Shown here in pieces: positions 29,339 to 39,968 of a stretch of DNA of 64,000 nucleotides (positions within the stretch are counted from its first letter, which is position 1; each line of letters starts with the position of its first letter). Location of the stretch: assembly GCF_020379485.1 (NCBI RefSeq), contig NC_063450.1:49008681-49072680 (forward strand), in the 5' to 3' direction. The DNA is from Brassica napus (lineage: Eukaryota; Streptophyta; Magnoliopsida; Brassicales; Brassicaceae). Below the pieces are notes generated by a model, which was not told where the DNA came from, made no database searches, and worked only from the letters and a program-made list of their open reading frames with translations. The position numbers and the translations under genes were made by a program.

Positions 29339-30275
29339 TTTTTTTCCATCTTTTATTAAAGTGCTGGGCCGAAGTCCAAAAACACAGAAAAAACACTAAA
29401 AGCCCACAAGATGGACATAACAAAACAGAAACAAATGGGCCTAAAGCCCAATCGACCCACAAACGTAAACGCGCGTCAACCAAACATACGTGACCATCCA
29501 CGCGTTGAGAATCACAGTCAACGCGACACACGCGTCCGGACACCTCATGAAGCATGAACGCCACGTGCTGAAGAAAGCCCAAACGCAGGGACACGCGCCA
29601 CCCATCCACCACTTCTTTCCTCGCCGCCTGAACGGCACCACTTCTTTCCTCGCCGCCTGAACGGCACCGCTTCAATTCATCGCCGGAGACACGGCCAGAG
29701 ACCTCGTATCGCCGGAAAACACACCAGACGACTACAAGCCTTCAACGCCAAAGATGACCACCAGCAAAGAAAATATCGGCGATTATCGAATCATTCAAGC
29801 GTCAATTCCAGAGCCAAATCAGAGAAACTCTATTCTCCACCATTTTCCGATGAAACCCACCTCTAACAACTGTATTAAAGGTATCGGGTTTCATCAGCTT
29901 CATCTCTCCGACACACACCGGATCACGTCCAGATCATGCGTATAAAACGCATACCCCTTCAACACCATCGCCTCTTCCAGCGATTGCCTTCCTCATCTTC
30001 ACTTCCTTTTTTCACCACCCGTTGTGTCACACCCAACAGAGAAAAGGGGCGAACCACCAAAGCCGGCGGCGCGAGGTTGAATAAACCTCCACTCCCCGGA
30101 GTCAAACACCGACGATGACGATCTATGAAAGCCTCATCATCCCGGAGTCTCTGGACCTCTACAAACGCGATCCCTCCCACTCTCAAAACTATCTCAAACC
30201 TCATAAGAGGAAGAGGAACTGAGAGAGAAATCTCTCTCTAGGAGAGAATGAGAGAGAAAGCTCATTCTTTTACTC
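29339..30275 (-). mobile_element. Non-LTR retroposon without coding capacity, 0.94 kb, Sadhu-like
   Basis: A GC-rich block with a T-run at its left edge (29339 onward, the poly(A) tail on the minus strand) is bounded by a perfect 19-bp direct repeat: ATTTTGTTTTATGAATTTT at 29320-29338 and 30276-30294. On the minus strand it begins with a CT-rich leader (TTTCTCTCTCATTCTCTCC) and ends ...AATAAAAGATGG before the tail. It has several short frames but no reverse transcriptase. A 32-bp unit containing CTTTCCTCGCCGCCTGAACG is tandemly duplicated at 29611-29672. Size, lack of a long frame and the duplication suit Sadhu-type elements; a 5'-truncated LINE is the alternative. Confidence 0.78.
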
Positions 30276-30294
30276 ATTTTGTTTTATGAATTTT

Positions 30295-31296
30295 AATATG
30301 TTACGTTACCTTACTTGTTTCGTCGTGAATTTTTTTTTTCCGAGCAACAAAAAGGTAGTATACATGTACATGTACGTTGTTTTGAACAACACATATTGTT
30401 ATTTTACTTATTTTGTCGTTAATCTATCGATTCAGCTTTATGCTAAATGGGTCCGCTTTTTTATACTAAATGGGTTATACATGTACATTGTTATTTAACC
30501 TTTTGAATAGTATATTTGCCAAATGTGTAACAGAGATAGCTTCAAAGAAAAGAAGAACAAGGATAAAACAAGAACGGAAGAAACATCACCATAAAGTTTA
30601 AAAAGAAATATAAACCATGACCATGTCTTAATAAAGTTGTAGTCGGATGAAATAAGTATCAAATACATTGTTCATATATGCCAACATCAACCATGTCATA
30701 TAATTTTTACATAGGTGTACTGTGTATAAATACAATCATAATAAAAATATAAAATGGACATAAATCGCAAGGTGGGACCCAACGGGATGGATTGAATTAA
30801 TATCCAAACGTCTATCAGATACACGAACTATCTTCATGCATGATGCTGAGGGATATTGCATTGATGATGTCTTTTCTCTAATGCATTGTAAAATAACCAG
30901 TAAAGATTCCACGAAAATCATTTAATTTCTTCTACACTGTAATAATTTACTTCCACACGTAAACGATGATGCCTTTTCTCTCTCTAACGCACTGTAAAAT
31001 CAACTTCTCGAAAATCATATATATTTGTTTAGTATTCTCAGCTTTGTCCTTATTCTTACTTAAGAAGTTCCGCTAACGTCTAGGGGCACGTGGCGACATA
31101 CAACGCGTACAGTTATAGTGTACGGAGACCAGGTGATGACGAGAGAAACCAGAGGTTAGTCGCATACGTTGCTTCTCTCTCTCTATCTCTCTCTCTGGGT
31201 TAAAGAGATTTCTCTTCACATTTTCGCAAATAAAGGAAATACATTTTCTTAGTAGCTACAGAGCTGAAGAGATGGAAGCAAGCAGGAAGAGAACTG
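30295..31296 (+). promoter_or_regulatory. Upstream region of the coiled-coil/membrane gene
   Basis: Gene-free sequence. Near the gene it has a GC-richer part with GGCACGTGGCG (31084-31094, a G-box) and a (CT)n leader at 31171-31196, typical of plant 5' UTRs. 30295-31030 is AT-rich without identified features. Confidence 0.45.
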
Positions 31297-31505
31297 ATGC
31301 ACAGAAGCAGCTCGGCTCTGAGGGATCTCAAGGAGGTAAGATCTTTCCTTCTTTTGACGTTTTTGAATGTGTAGTAGAAAGTCTCTGAGATCTTCCTTCT
31401 TTGTCGTTGTTGTAAGAGATGGAAGCAAGCATGATGAAAACAGATGAGCTCTACTCTGAGGGATCTCAAGGAGGTTAGATCTTTCCTTCTTTTTCGTTTT
31501 TGTTT
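31265..31505 (+). repeat. Tandem duplication of the first exon and its donor site
   Basis: 31265-31370 and 31412-31505 share GAGATGGAAGCAAGCA, GAGGGATCTCAAGGAGGT and AGATCTTTCCTTCTTT. The first copy has donor GTAAGA and the second GTTAGA, so the first is more likely used. Confidence 0.85.
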
Positions 31506-33330
31506 ATGTAGTAGAAAGTTCCAAAACGTTGAAGCATATTGATGTTGGTATCTGAATGAAATTTTAATCTGAATGTTTGTTGTTTTTACTGCTTTAAAAT
31601 GTTGGTTTTACGATTGATGTTTATAGAACTTTAGGGAAATGTTTATTTTGAATATTGGTGGGGTTTTGAGCTCTTACAAGTTGGGTTTATGAGATTGATG
31701 TTTATAGAGCTTTAGAGAAATGTTTATCTTGAATATTGGTGGGGGTTTAGAGCTTTTATGAGATTGATTTTCATAGAGCTTTAGAAAAATGTTTATTTTG
31801 AATGTCTGATGGCTTTACAGCTTTAAATGTTGGTTTTATGAGATTGATTGATGTTTAGAGAGCTTTAGAGAAATGTTTATTTTGAATATTGGTGAGAGTT
31901 TGAGCTTTTACTTGTTGGTTTCATGAGATTGATGTTTAGAGAGCTTTAGAGAAATGTTTATTTTGAATATTGGTGGGATTTTGAGCTTTTACCTGTTGGT
32001 TTTAAGAGATTAGTGATAAAATATTGTTAGAGGCGGATGGTTGAAGAACACTTGGTTTCTGTTCTCATTTTATTTACGACTGTTAATAGACAAATGGCTT
32101 ATTGGATCATTTTTCTTTCATACCAGACTTTGAAGAGCTTGAGAAGATGGTCAATCATCTCGAGGAGGAAACTAAGAATCTGAGAGAGAAGCTGACTCAG
32201 CGAGAACAGGTGATGGTCGTTGTGATGAGTGACCACGAGGTGAAACTCAGTGACCAAAAAAAGTGTTTGGAGCTGAAGGAAGAAAGCTGGAAGATGGAAA
32301 GAATCAACTTTGTGAAGCAACTCAGTGACCTAAGGAAGAGTATGGAGCTGCAGGAGGAAAGCTGGGTGGTGGAGAGAAGAGACCTTAAAGAACAGTTTGA
32401 GGAGCAACTGCATGGCCACAAGATGAGCATGGAGCTGAAGGAGGAAAGCTGGAAGAGGGAACTAAAACTTCTTGAAGAAAAGTTGGAGAAGCAGCTCAAT
32501 GAGCAAAACCAGAAGGAGGAAAGCTGGAAGAAGGAGGAAAGCAAGCTTCATGAACAGTTTGAGAAACTTCTCCAAGAAAACAACACCAATGTGGAACAGC
32601 TTGCTGTATTGTATACCAGCAGCTTTACAACAAGGTAATTAAACCCTCTTTCAAATTAGCTTGTTATGGAGTTTTGTGATAAACAATTGTGCTTTCAGGA
32701 TAACCTGCTCACTGGATCTCCACTGGAGAGATTTCAAGGTCTGCTCCCCACTTGGATGACTACAGCTGTTGCTCCTAAAGGATATATAAGTGGAGACGAG
32801 CTTGGAGTCCTTACGGCCAATCTGATCTCCACCACAGCGCTGATGGTGACTTTTGCCAACAAAGAAACCAAGATCATGTTTCCACTTGGATTTATGACCT
32901 TGTGTGGCACTGTTGTCGGCAGCGTGTTTAACAACATCGTGACTAAGATATCTATGTTAAGTATAGTTTCAGCAAAATTTGTTATAAGTAGAATTTATTG
33001 ATAAATTCTATGTTTTTTTTTTTGATTAACTTGCAGGATCCTGATGCAAAAGGCCTGCCAGAACTAAATAAGTCATTCAGTCAAGTTCCATGGGTGTTGG
33101 CTGGAGCTGTGGTTCCACTGCTAGTGGGTGGATTCATAAAGGATTGGGGAACAAGATGTGCTGTTACTTCTGCTGCAACACTAGCTGTGCAGGTAACATC
33201 AGTGGGAGGATGGAAAGCTTCATATGGAATCAAATTTGGAACAGCTGCATCGATTGTTGGACTTGGAGTGATTGGCATATTCCTTGCAGCAGGTCTTCCC
33301 TTAGTCATTGACATGATAGGAAAGAAGTGA
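31297..33330 (+). CDS. Coiled-coil protein with C-terminal hydrophobic segments, function unknown (possible frameshift)
   Basis: Likely exons are 31297-31335, 32090 to 32605 or 32634, 32699 to about 32955, and 33037-33330. The ATG at 31297 is preferred over 31272 because it joins exon 2 in phase (RDLKE then TNGLLDHFSF). Exon 2 encodes a highly charged coiled coil with four EESW-containing repeats about 25-30 residues apart. Exons 3 and 4 encode about five hydrophobic stretches, such as VPWVLAGAVVPLLVGGFI and GLGVIGIFLAAGLPLVIDMI, ending KK. At 32612-32613 two extra bases (TA) shift the frame: without them exon 2 would end YQQLYNK and join exon 3 (DNLLTGSP) in phase. A weaker donor GTATTG at 32606 would also restore phase. 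The exon-3 donor is uncertain. A degraded paralogue lies at 21790-23145. I do not recognise the family. Confidence 0.6.
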
Positions 33331-35428
33331 AATCAAGAGAGTTCGGTAAGAAACCTGAATTATATAACGGAAATCCGAATTTATATTTGTAAAAGCTATG
33401 TAATCAATTTGTTTATTATTTGGGGTAAAATTATGCAGTAGTTAATGAATGGAGTGTGGTTGAGACTCGAAGTTATCCGGTGGAACCAAGTGAAGCTCCT
33501 CCTCATTGGCCTTTCTTATCTTTCATGTTTTGTTTGTTAAAACCGTTCTGAAAAAATTGTTATCTTGTTTTTAGTTGCAAATCAATACTTTGAACTTTGA
33601 AGTGTTAACTTTCTTTTGGCAACAATCAATGCTCTTATGTGAGAATTTTTGTTTCACTTGTCTGGGAATAAACCTATTCACGTGGAGTGAGAATGCTTAT
33701 TGTCTCTCGCATCCTCCACGTGTTTAGTATAGGTGGAAGATGAGATTTGAGCATGTTGGTTCAAAACCATTCTGGTTTAGTCTTACGTAATGTATGGGGG
33801 AGTGGCTAAATATATTTGTTTTTCGAAACTGAGTGGCTAAATATTACACCGATGTTATAAGTTATAACTAATCGACAAGAATATTTAAATTATTTAAATC
33901 ACTTAAAATTTCTTCTCAAAAACTTTTCTCTGTTTTCTCTCTTCGTACCATTCACAGAGAAAAAGTTTCATCACTTTATTCCATTCTTTTACCTTGAATC
34001 GAATTATATTTCGTTTATAAAATGATATTTTCTTTTGTATTCTCTCCTTATTCTCCAATCAATATCTTAAGTATTAGAAAATAATCCATACGTTTGAAAA
34101 TTATGTATTTTTCCTATCTTTATTCTTTATTATTCTGTTTAAAATATTATCAGGGATATGATAGTAACTAATCGTACCAACTTTAAAATTTTATCCATAT
34201 TCCCTTTCGAATTAATATTTATGATAATAAGAAATATTGTTTAACAGTAATTGCCAGGAAAGGTAAATAGATAACCACAAGATTATTGATGTAAATTTCA
34301 TGTATTTTAACAGAGAGAAAAGAGAGACTGATGAAGCAAATTCCATAAGAAAACATAAAGAACGTAATAAAAATCAAGCAAATATTTAAAACCCACGTAT
34401 AACCAGAAAATAAAAAGAACTTCGAACGATAAACCCTATTAAGAGTAAAAGTCTTAAAGCTTTTCCCTAATTCCTAATCACTAAAAATATCTTGATTTGC
34501 AAAGGTTATGCTTTGCCTTGATCGTTGTCCATCTTTCATGCTCTTGGGTTTAGATTCATGCTTTGATATTCAGATGCACAATTTCTTCATCGTTCTCTTT
34601 ACATGCCCGCAAGGAACATTTAACACAAATACAAGAACCGAAAAGAAAAACAATGACGGACATCACCACCATTATCCAAAGCAACACTACTACAGTTTCC
34701 TCATAGCGTGATGTATCCATGGTGTTAGCGAAAGGATTCCAGAAGACTATAAACCTTGTTGTTTTGCTAAATCCTGAGAATGCAGTTAGTGAAAGTTTTT
34801 ATAGAGATACCAACGACGTATATATAGATCAGGAGATTTATTTTACTGTATCTAAATAATTAGTAACAAATAGTAAAGTCAAACCCCCTCCTCGATTTTA
34901 CCAATCACATAAATCGTTTAGAGCATTCTTAAAGGTAATAAAATAAAGTTATTATACTTTGTTTTATTGGATAATGATGAAAAACATATCGAATTGTTTT
35001 ACTCTGTTTAAAATATAAGTAAATATTAATATTTATATATATTTACGCTTATAATAAGTTGAAAACTCTATGTAAGAATTCCTATTTTCTTAAACTCTTG
35101 TTTATATACTTATAAAAGAACTATTGTTTATGTTATAGATTATATTTTGTGTATTGGTTGGCTACTGGAACTTGGCGAAGTTATCTGTAGAGCATATATT
35201 TTTGATGATATTTAAGAGCATATATTTTTGATGATATTTAAGAGCATATCCATTAACAAAATAACCTTACCATAAAAAAATTCCATTAACTAAATAAAAT
35301 AAAATAAAATCTAGAGTCGATAAAAGTTCCATATTTTCTTTCATAGAATTCGTAATTAATGTAGGTTGAATTAGAGCTCGCAGAAATAATATACTATTAG
35401 AAGGCGTATCACAATTGTTTTAGTTATC

Positions 35429-35430
<2 letters not shown>
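33331..35430. other. Intergenic region
   Basis: After the 3' UTR of the coiled-coil gene the DNA is AT-rich with GAGCATTCTT and GAGCATATCC phrases (34921 and 35217) that may be worn MITE ends. Near 35197-35240 the phrase AGAGCATATATTTTTGATGATATTTA is partly duplicated in tandem (not written out as a unit). No gene supported. Confidence 0.45.

Positions 35431-35473
<43 letters not shown>
35431..35473. repeat. (AT)n microsatellite just upstream of a small ORF
   Basis: About 21 AT units in a row, ending 25 bp before the ATG at 35498. It occupies the place where a TATA box and start site would be. Confidence 0.9.
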
Positions 35474-35476
<3 letters not shown>

Positions 35477-35497
35477 TCGCTCAGCTTAGTATTAAGA

Positions 35498-35752
35498 ATG
35501 GAATCTGCGGCACCTCCTCCGTTTTTTTCTAATGCAACGTTGGACGTAAGGCGTGATCATATAATAGATCTTGGGAGCAAGTGTATCATCTTCATCATAT
35601 ACTTTGTCGGATTCTATTTTGTCATGTGGCTGGTATTTTTGGAGTGGGTGACTAATAATGATGTTAATAGGGAAGACAGACGCTTACGTGACATCGAACT
35701 CGGGAGTTTGCCGGCCGGGGAGACCATCCAGGAGATTTCAGACGACGACTGA
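35498..35752 (+). CDS. Small predicted single-pass membrane protein, 84 aa
   Basis: A single-exon open frame: MESAAPPPFFSNATLDVRRD, then a hydrophobic segment at about residues 28-48 (CIIFIIYFVGFYFVMWLVFL), then a charged tail that is acidic at the end (EISDDD). The layout (short N-terminus, one membrane span, charged C-terminus) is shared with two other small ORFs at 39759 and 41859. No family is recognised. A chance frame is possible, but the amphipathic design and a stop directly after an acidic tail favour a real small gene. Confidence 0.5.
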   Translation: MESAAPPPFFSNATLDVRRDHIIDLGSKCIIFIIYFVGFYFVMWLVFLEWVTNNDVNREDRRLRDIELGSLPAGETIQEISDDD

Positions 35753-36442
35753 TATCTAGAGACAGTCACTGATCTCATAAAAGATTAGTAGTTTTTCTTT
35801 AGGGGCTTTAAACCTTGCTCTCTTTTTTCGAAACTTGTTTTATTACAATGATTCATATGGAATTTGTATTCAATTACTGATCTCATGATTCTTATGGAAT
35901 TTGTATCCAATTATAATCTTTCAGATTGTTATTATTACATGGCATTCTATACATATAAGCGTTCTTATCATTGACTTATTATAGAAACCATTGTTATTAT
36001 CTTTAGATTGACTCTCTCGTTAGTTTTTTTTTTGAACACACTCTATCGTTAGTTTATAATCATGAATTAGGCGAAACGATATAAAGACGTAGCCATGTAG
36101 GTACAAGCCGTATGATAGTTATATTGATGGTAGAAGACGTACCGAGATCTCGAATCAATTTTGGTCGATCAAGACAAACCGCCTAACATACCGATGTTTT
36201 CAGTCAATCCAGATATAATTATTTCGATGCCATCGTTAGAGAGAGGAACTAGTTCGTATTTGAGGTTTAGATGGGATGATGTTTGATTCAAAGTGAATAA
36301 TCTTCTTCAAACTTTCACACAACCTTTTTAAAAACATTCACACAAAATATGAATATTGAAACTGTAACGCTCCAACTACCAGCGCCCAATGGCTAATGGG
36401 TCTCCCACACCTTTTTACTCGGCACGTAGATGTCAACATTTA
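35753..36442. other. Gene-free stretch
   Basis: AT-rich intergenic DNA. ATTCATATGGAATTTGTATTCAATTAC and a similar phrase 40 bp later form a short imperfect repeat at about 35850-35915. Nothing else seen. Confidence 0.45.
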
Positions 36443-36445
36443 TTA

Positions 36446-36651
36446 GACCATGATTAACCCGGGGTTTTTAGAGTGAGGTTTTTAGCAGAAGTTAAGAAAT
36501 TGTCTCTTAACTTTTAACTAAAAAAGCTAAGAACCAGTTTTTAAATAAGAGTTTTAAGAGTCGGTTCTTAGCTTTTGTAGTTAAAAGTTAAGAGACGGAT
36601 TCTTATATTCCGATAAAAATCTCACTCTAAGAACCCCCAATAATTATGCTC
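36446..36651. mobile_element. Tourist-like MITE, 206 bp, TTA target duplication
   Basis: It begins GACCATGATTAA and ends with the imperfect reverse complement TTATTAATGCTC-like sequence (TAATTATGCTC). Facing words TTTTTAGAGTGAG / CTCACTCTAAGAAC and AGTTAAGAGAC / GTCTCTTAACTT make almost the whole element a hairpin. TTA flanks it at 36443-36445 and 36652-36654, the usual PIF/Harbinger target. Confidence 0.85.
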
Positions 36652-36864
36652 TTAGTGCCTTAATTTTTGAAAAACTTGAAAGAATTGTTTTATTATTTAA
36701 AACAACCACATGAGTTTTCTTTTGTGACTTTACTTGCACAATATTACAAACCAATCTATATTTTCACTACTCCAGTTCAAATTCAACAACGTTTAACTTT
36801 AGAGTTTTTTTCGAACCAAAAATATAAATGCAATTTAATGACAAAAATAATCAAAACAATTCTT

Positions 36865-39665
36865 TTAACCCCTTTACCATATATAACAAATTAACTGGAT
36901 GTTACATAGACCTACCAGTATTCTTTCTTTCTTTTTTGACATCGACCTACCTGTATTCATGTCTACTAATAAGGAACTAGGTGATTTTCCCGTGCTCATG
37001 CACGAGTATAAATATTTTTAAAGTAAATATATTATAATAATTGATTGTCACTTACTTTTAATTTTAAATTAATTTATAATTTATATGCATCATTTATATT
37101 AATAATATTATGTTACTTTAATTATACATATGATTTTATATATGTTATATCTAATCGATTTTGTTGTTTTTCAATTGATTTAGTTATCATTTAGGTAAAT
37201 TGGATTGGATCTACGAATTCAACTGTAATGTTTTTGTTCTATATATTAAAATTTTGGTTAATTTCTTATTTACATTTAGGTAGTTGTTATCTTAGATATG
37301 TGAATACATTTTATGAAGATTATGTATAACTTAAGATATATTGTGCTTAGAATGAAATAAAATAAATAAATTAAAGTGTCTGATTCCAAATTACATAAAT
37401 TAATATAACGAAACGACAATATTCTGAAGTCTCATGCATATATATAAATTTTACAAAAGATCTAAATTGTAAAAGGTGGTTAATATTCTATTTTCATTTT
37501 TAATATGCTTTGAGTTGTCCTATGATTTATATTTATAAAATAAATTACTATTCTTATAAAATTATATATTCTTATCGTAGTTAAATATATGATTTTAGAT
37601 ATAAGTTGGATTAGTCGAATCACTCATGTTGTGAGTATATTGAGTTACATATATTCTTTCAAATTCAAAATGAAGTATAATTATTTTTTATTATAATTAA
37701 GTCAAATGTGCATGTATTTTCATAATATTTATCAAATTATATGTTGATGTTTGTAAAAAAATATATTAAAATATAAAACGATGATCAATAGGAAGTTACA
37801 TGCGTAAGTAACTAATACATTTTTGAAATCTCATGAGTACATATCAATATTTACAATAATTAAAATATTTTATAAATTCTAAATAACTTTATACCTTTGA
37901 TTTATTGAATGAAGACTAAAATTTATTTTAAATAATCTTAAAAATGAGAATTCAGATTTGCTTTGGTATTTTGATTATGGTTCTATTAAGTTACTAACAT
38001 AAAAACATAAAATTTAAAAGAAAATTTAATAATAAGAAAAAATAACTTTAATAATGATAAAATATTATATATCTACCTCATTAAACTATTTTGTAACTAT
38101 TTGATCAAACGATGTTTATTTTGAAAATTATTTTTAGTTTTTTTAATATCTCTTAAAAATAAGCAGTAAAAAAAATGTGATTGTATTTAAAAATAATATT
38201 ATATAAGTAAAAAATAATTTATTGATATTTTTTTGATGTATTTGAAAGACATTATAGTAAACTAAATATATGAAAAATAAATAAAACATTTGAGTATTAC
38301 TAATTATAAATTATTTTTAGACAATTAAACATATATCAGTTTATGTTACTTAATTATTTTATGTAATCATCTAATAAAATATATAGATATATGAAATATT
38401 TTTATTACTTTGAATTTTTTTGTATTGTTTAAAATTATGTTTTAGTTTTAAAAGAAATAATATTTCTTTTTCTAATATCAAGATTATCTGTGTAAATTGT
38501 TTTTAATGAAATCACATTATGTAGAAATTTATAATTTTCATCTAAGAAAATATAGATATAAAGAAAGTATTTTATTACTTCAAAATTGTATTTTATGTTA
38601 TTTAAAAATATTTTTTAAATGTAATATTACTATTTTATGAACTTTCTTTTTTTATGAAATCATATTATATATACATATATTTTCTTTTTTCAATTCTTTT
38701 TTAACTTTATAAAAAATTTACTTTTTTATTGTATGTGTAAATCTTTCGGATTTTTTTTAAAAGGAAACTAAAATAAATAAAAATAATAATATTTTAAATG
38801 TAAATTAATTCATTAAGGATATCAGTGTAATCGACTATCGTGAGAGTTAATGTGAGAGCGACACATAGAAAACTAACTTCTCAAATAATACTATAGAGAT
38901 GCCATCGAATACTAGTATCTAATAAATTTTGTTGTGGTAATATATGGATTCATGGTTAACCACTTCAGTATTTATCGTTTTAGTGCTGTTACTTTCTTTC
39001 TTTTTTCTTAAAATTATTTCTTATGGGATTTACTTAATTAGTTAGCCTTTTATTTAAAGACGTATCATATGTACAACAAAGATTGGTGTGCATTAGTTTT
39101 GTTGATATACGACAAAAAGATCTTGTTGTGTAATCTTTTCTATCATTATCTTCAGAAAGTAATATTCGATTAATTAATATTTATCAAAGTCATATCACTC
39201 AAATCTGATTAGGAGTTAGGAATAACAAGTTTATATATATAGGATTTATTAACCTTTTACCATAGATAACAAATTAACTGGTATTCATGTCTAATATTTA
39301 GGGAATGTCATCGAATACTAGTATTTTATAAATTTTGTTGTGGTGGTAATATTTTATATGGATTAATGGTTAAAAACTTCAGTATTTATCGTTTTTATTG
39401 CTCTTAATTATTTATTTTTTCTTAAAATTATTTCTTACAGGATTTACTTCATTAATTAGCCTTTTATTTGAAGACGTATCATATGTACAACAAAGATTTG
39501 TGTGTGTTGGTTTTGTTTATACAACAAAGATCTTGTGGTTACGTTTGTTGCGTAATCTTTTCTAGATCATTATCTTCAGAAAGTAATATTCGATTAATTA
39601 ATACTTATCAACAATTAATCAAAGTCATATCCCTCAAGTCAAATCTGATTAGGAGTTAGTACCAT
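36865..39665. repeat. Tandem duplication of about 400 bp; left copy split by a Helitron
   Basis: The left copy is about 36865-36976 plus 38900-39235; the right copy is about 39240-39665. Shared phrases include AACAAATTAACTGG, TATTCATGTCTA, CATCGAATACTAGTAT, GACGTATCATATGTACAAC and TTCAGAAAGTAATATTCGAT. The right copy leads directly into the small ORF at 39759. Confidence 0.88.
36977..38899 (-). mobile_element. Non-autonomous Helitron, 1.92 kb, minus strand, with empty site in the adjacent repeat
   Basis: On the minus strand it starts TCTCTATAGTATTATTTGAG (5' end at 38899) and ends in CTAG (36980-36977). A hairpin (CGTGC-ATGA-GCACG) lies about 11 bases before the CTAG, and the insert sits between A and T, all as expected for Helitrons. 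The interior is AT-rich without a Rep/helicase frame. The neighbouring duplicate reads GGGAATGTCATCGAATAC across the junction (A39305/T39306), the unfilled target. Confidence 0.9.
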
Positions 39666-39758
39666 ATATATGTATGTTTCCGTTATTAAGGGAAAAACTG
39701 AAAACTTTGTTTAGCACAAAAACTTGTTTCAGTTGAACACATTGCCGATTGCTCTACC

Positions 39759-39968
39759 ATGGATGATGATGGTGAACTCTCCTTGGAAGAAACGTTAATG
39801 TTAATGTATGCGGCAGTCGGAGGCATATTCCTTTGGCTTATCTTTTTGAGCCTTATAGTATTTTTTCATGTTCGTCAGTGGCTATCTCTTGATAAACCCT
39901 CATATACTAATCTGAGAACTGATGAGGGGACCAGCGACCACGACGTGGACCAGGGTCCAGGGATCTGA
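39759..39968 (+). CDS. Small predicted single-pass membrane protein, 69 aa
   Basis: A single-exon frame with an acidic N-terminus (MDDDGELSLEE), one hydrophobic segment at about residues 15-38 (MYAAVGGIFLWLIFLSLIVF) and a hydrophilic acidic tail. ATATATATG at about 39664-39672 could serve as a TATA box roughly 90 bp upstream. Same architecture as the ORFs at 35498 and 41859. Function unknown. Confidence 0.5.
   Translation: MDDDGELSLEETLMLMYAAVGGIFLWLIFLSLIVFFHVRQWLSLDKPSYTNLRTDEGTSDHDVDQGPGI

Noticed and set aside
32197..32544. Long antisense frame rich in Ser and Phe
   Set aside because: Mirror of the Glu/Lys-rich coiled-coil exon on the plus strand.
34508..34711. 67-codon frame with a histidine run
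   Set aside because: No domain, promoter or composition support; likely chance.
36667..36894. 75-codon frame after the Tourist-like MITE
   Set aside because: AT-rich chance frame that overlaps the start of the tandem duplication and is not kept in the second copy.
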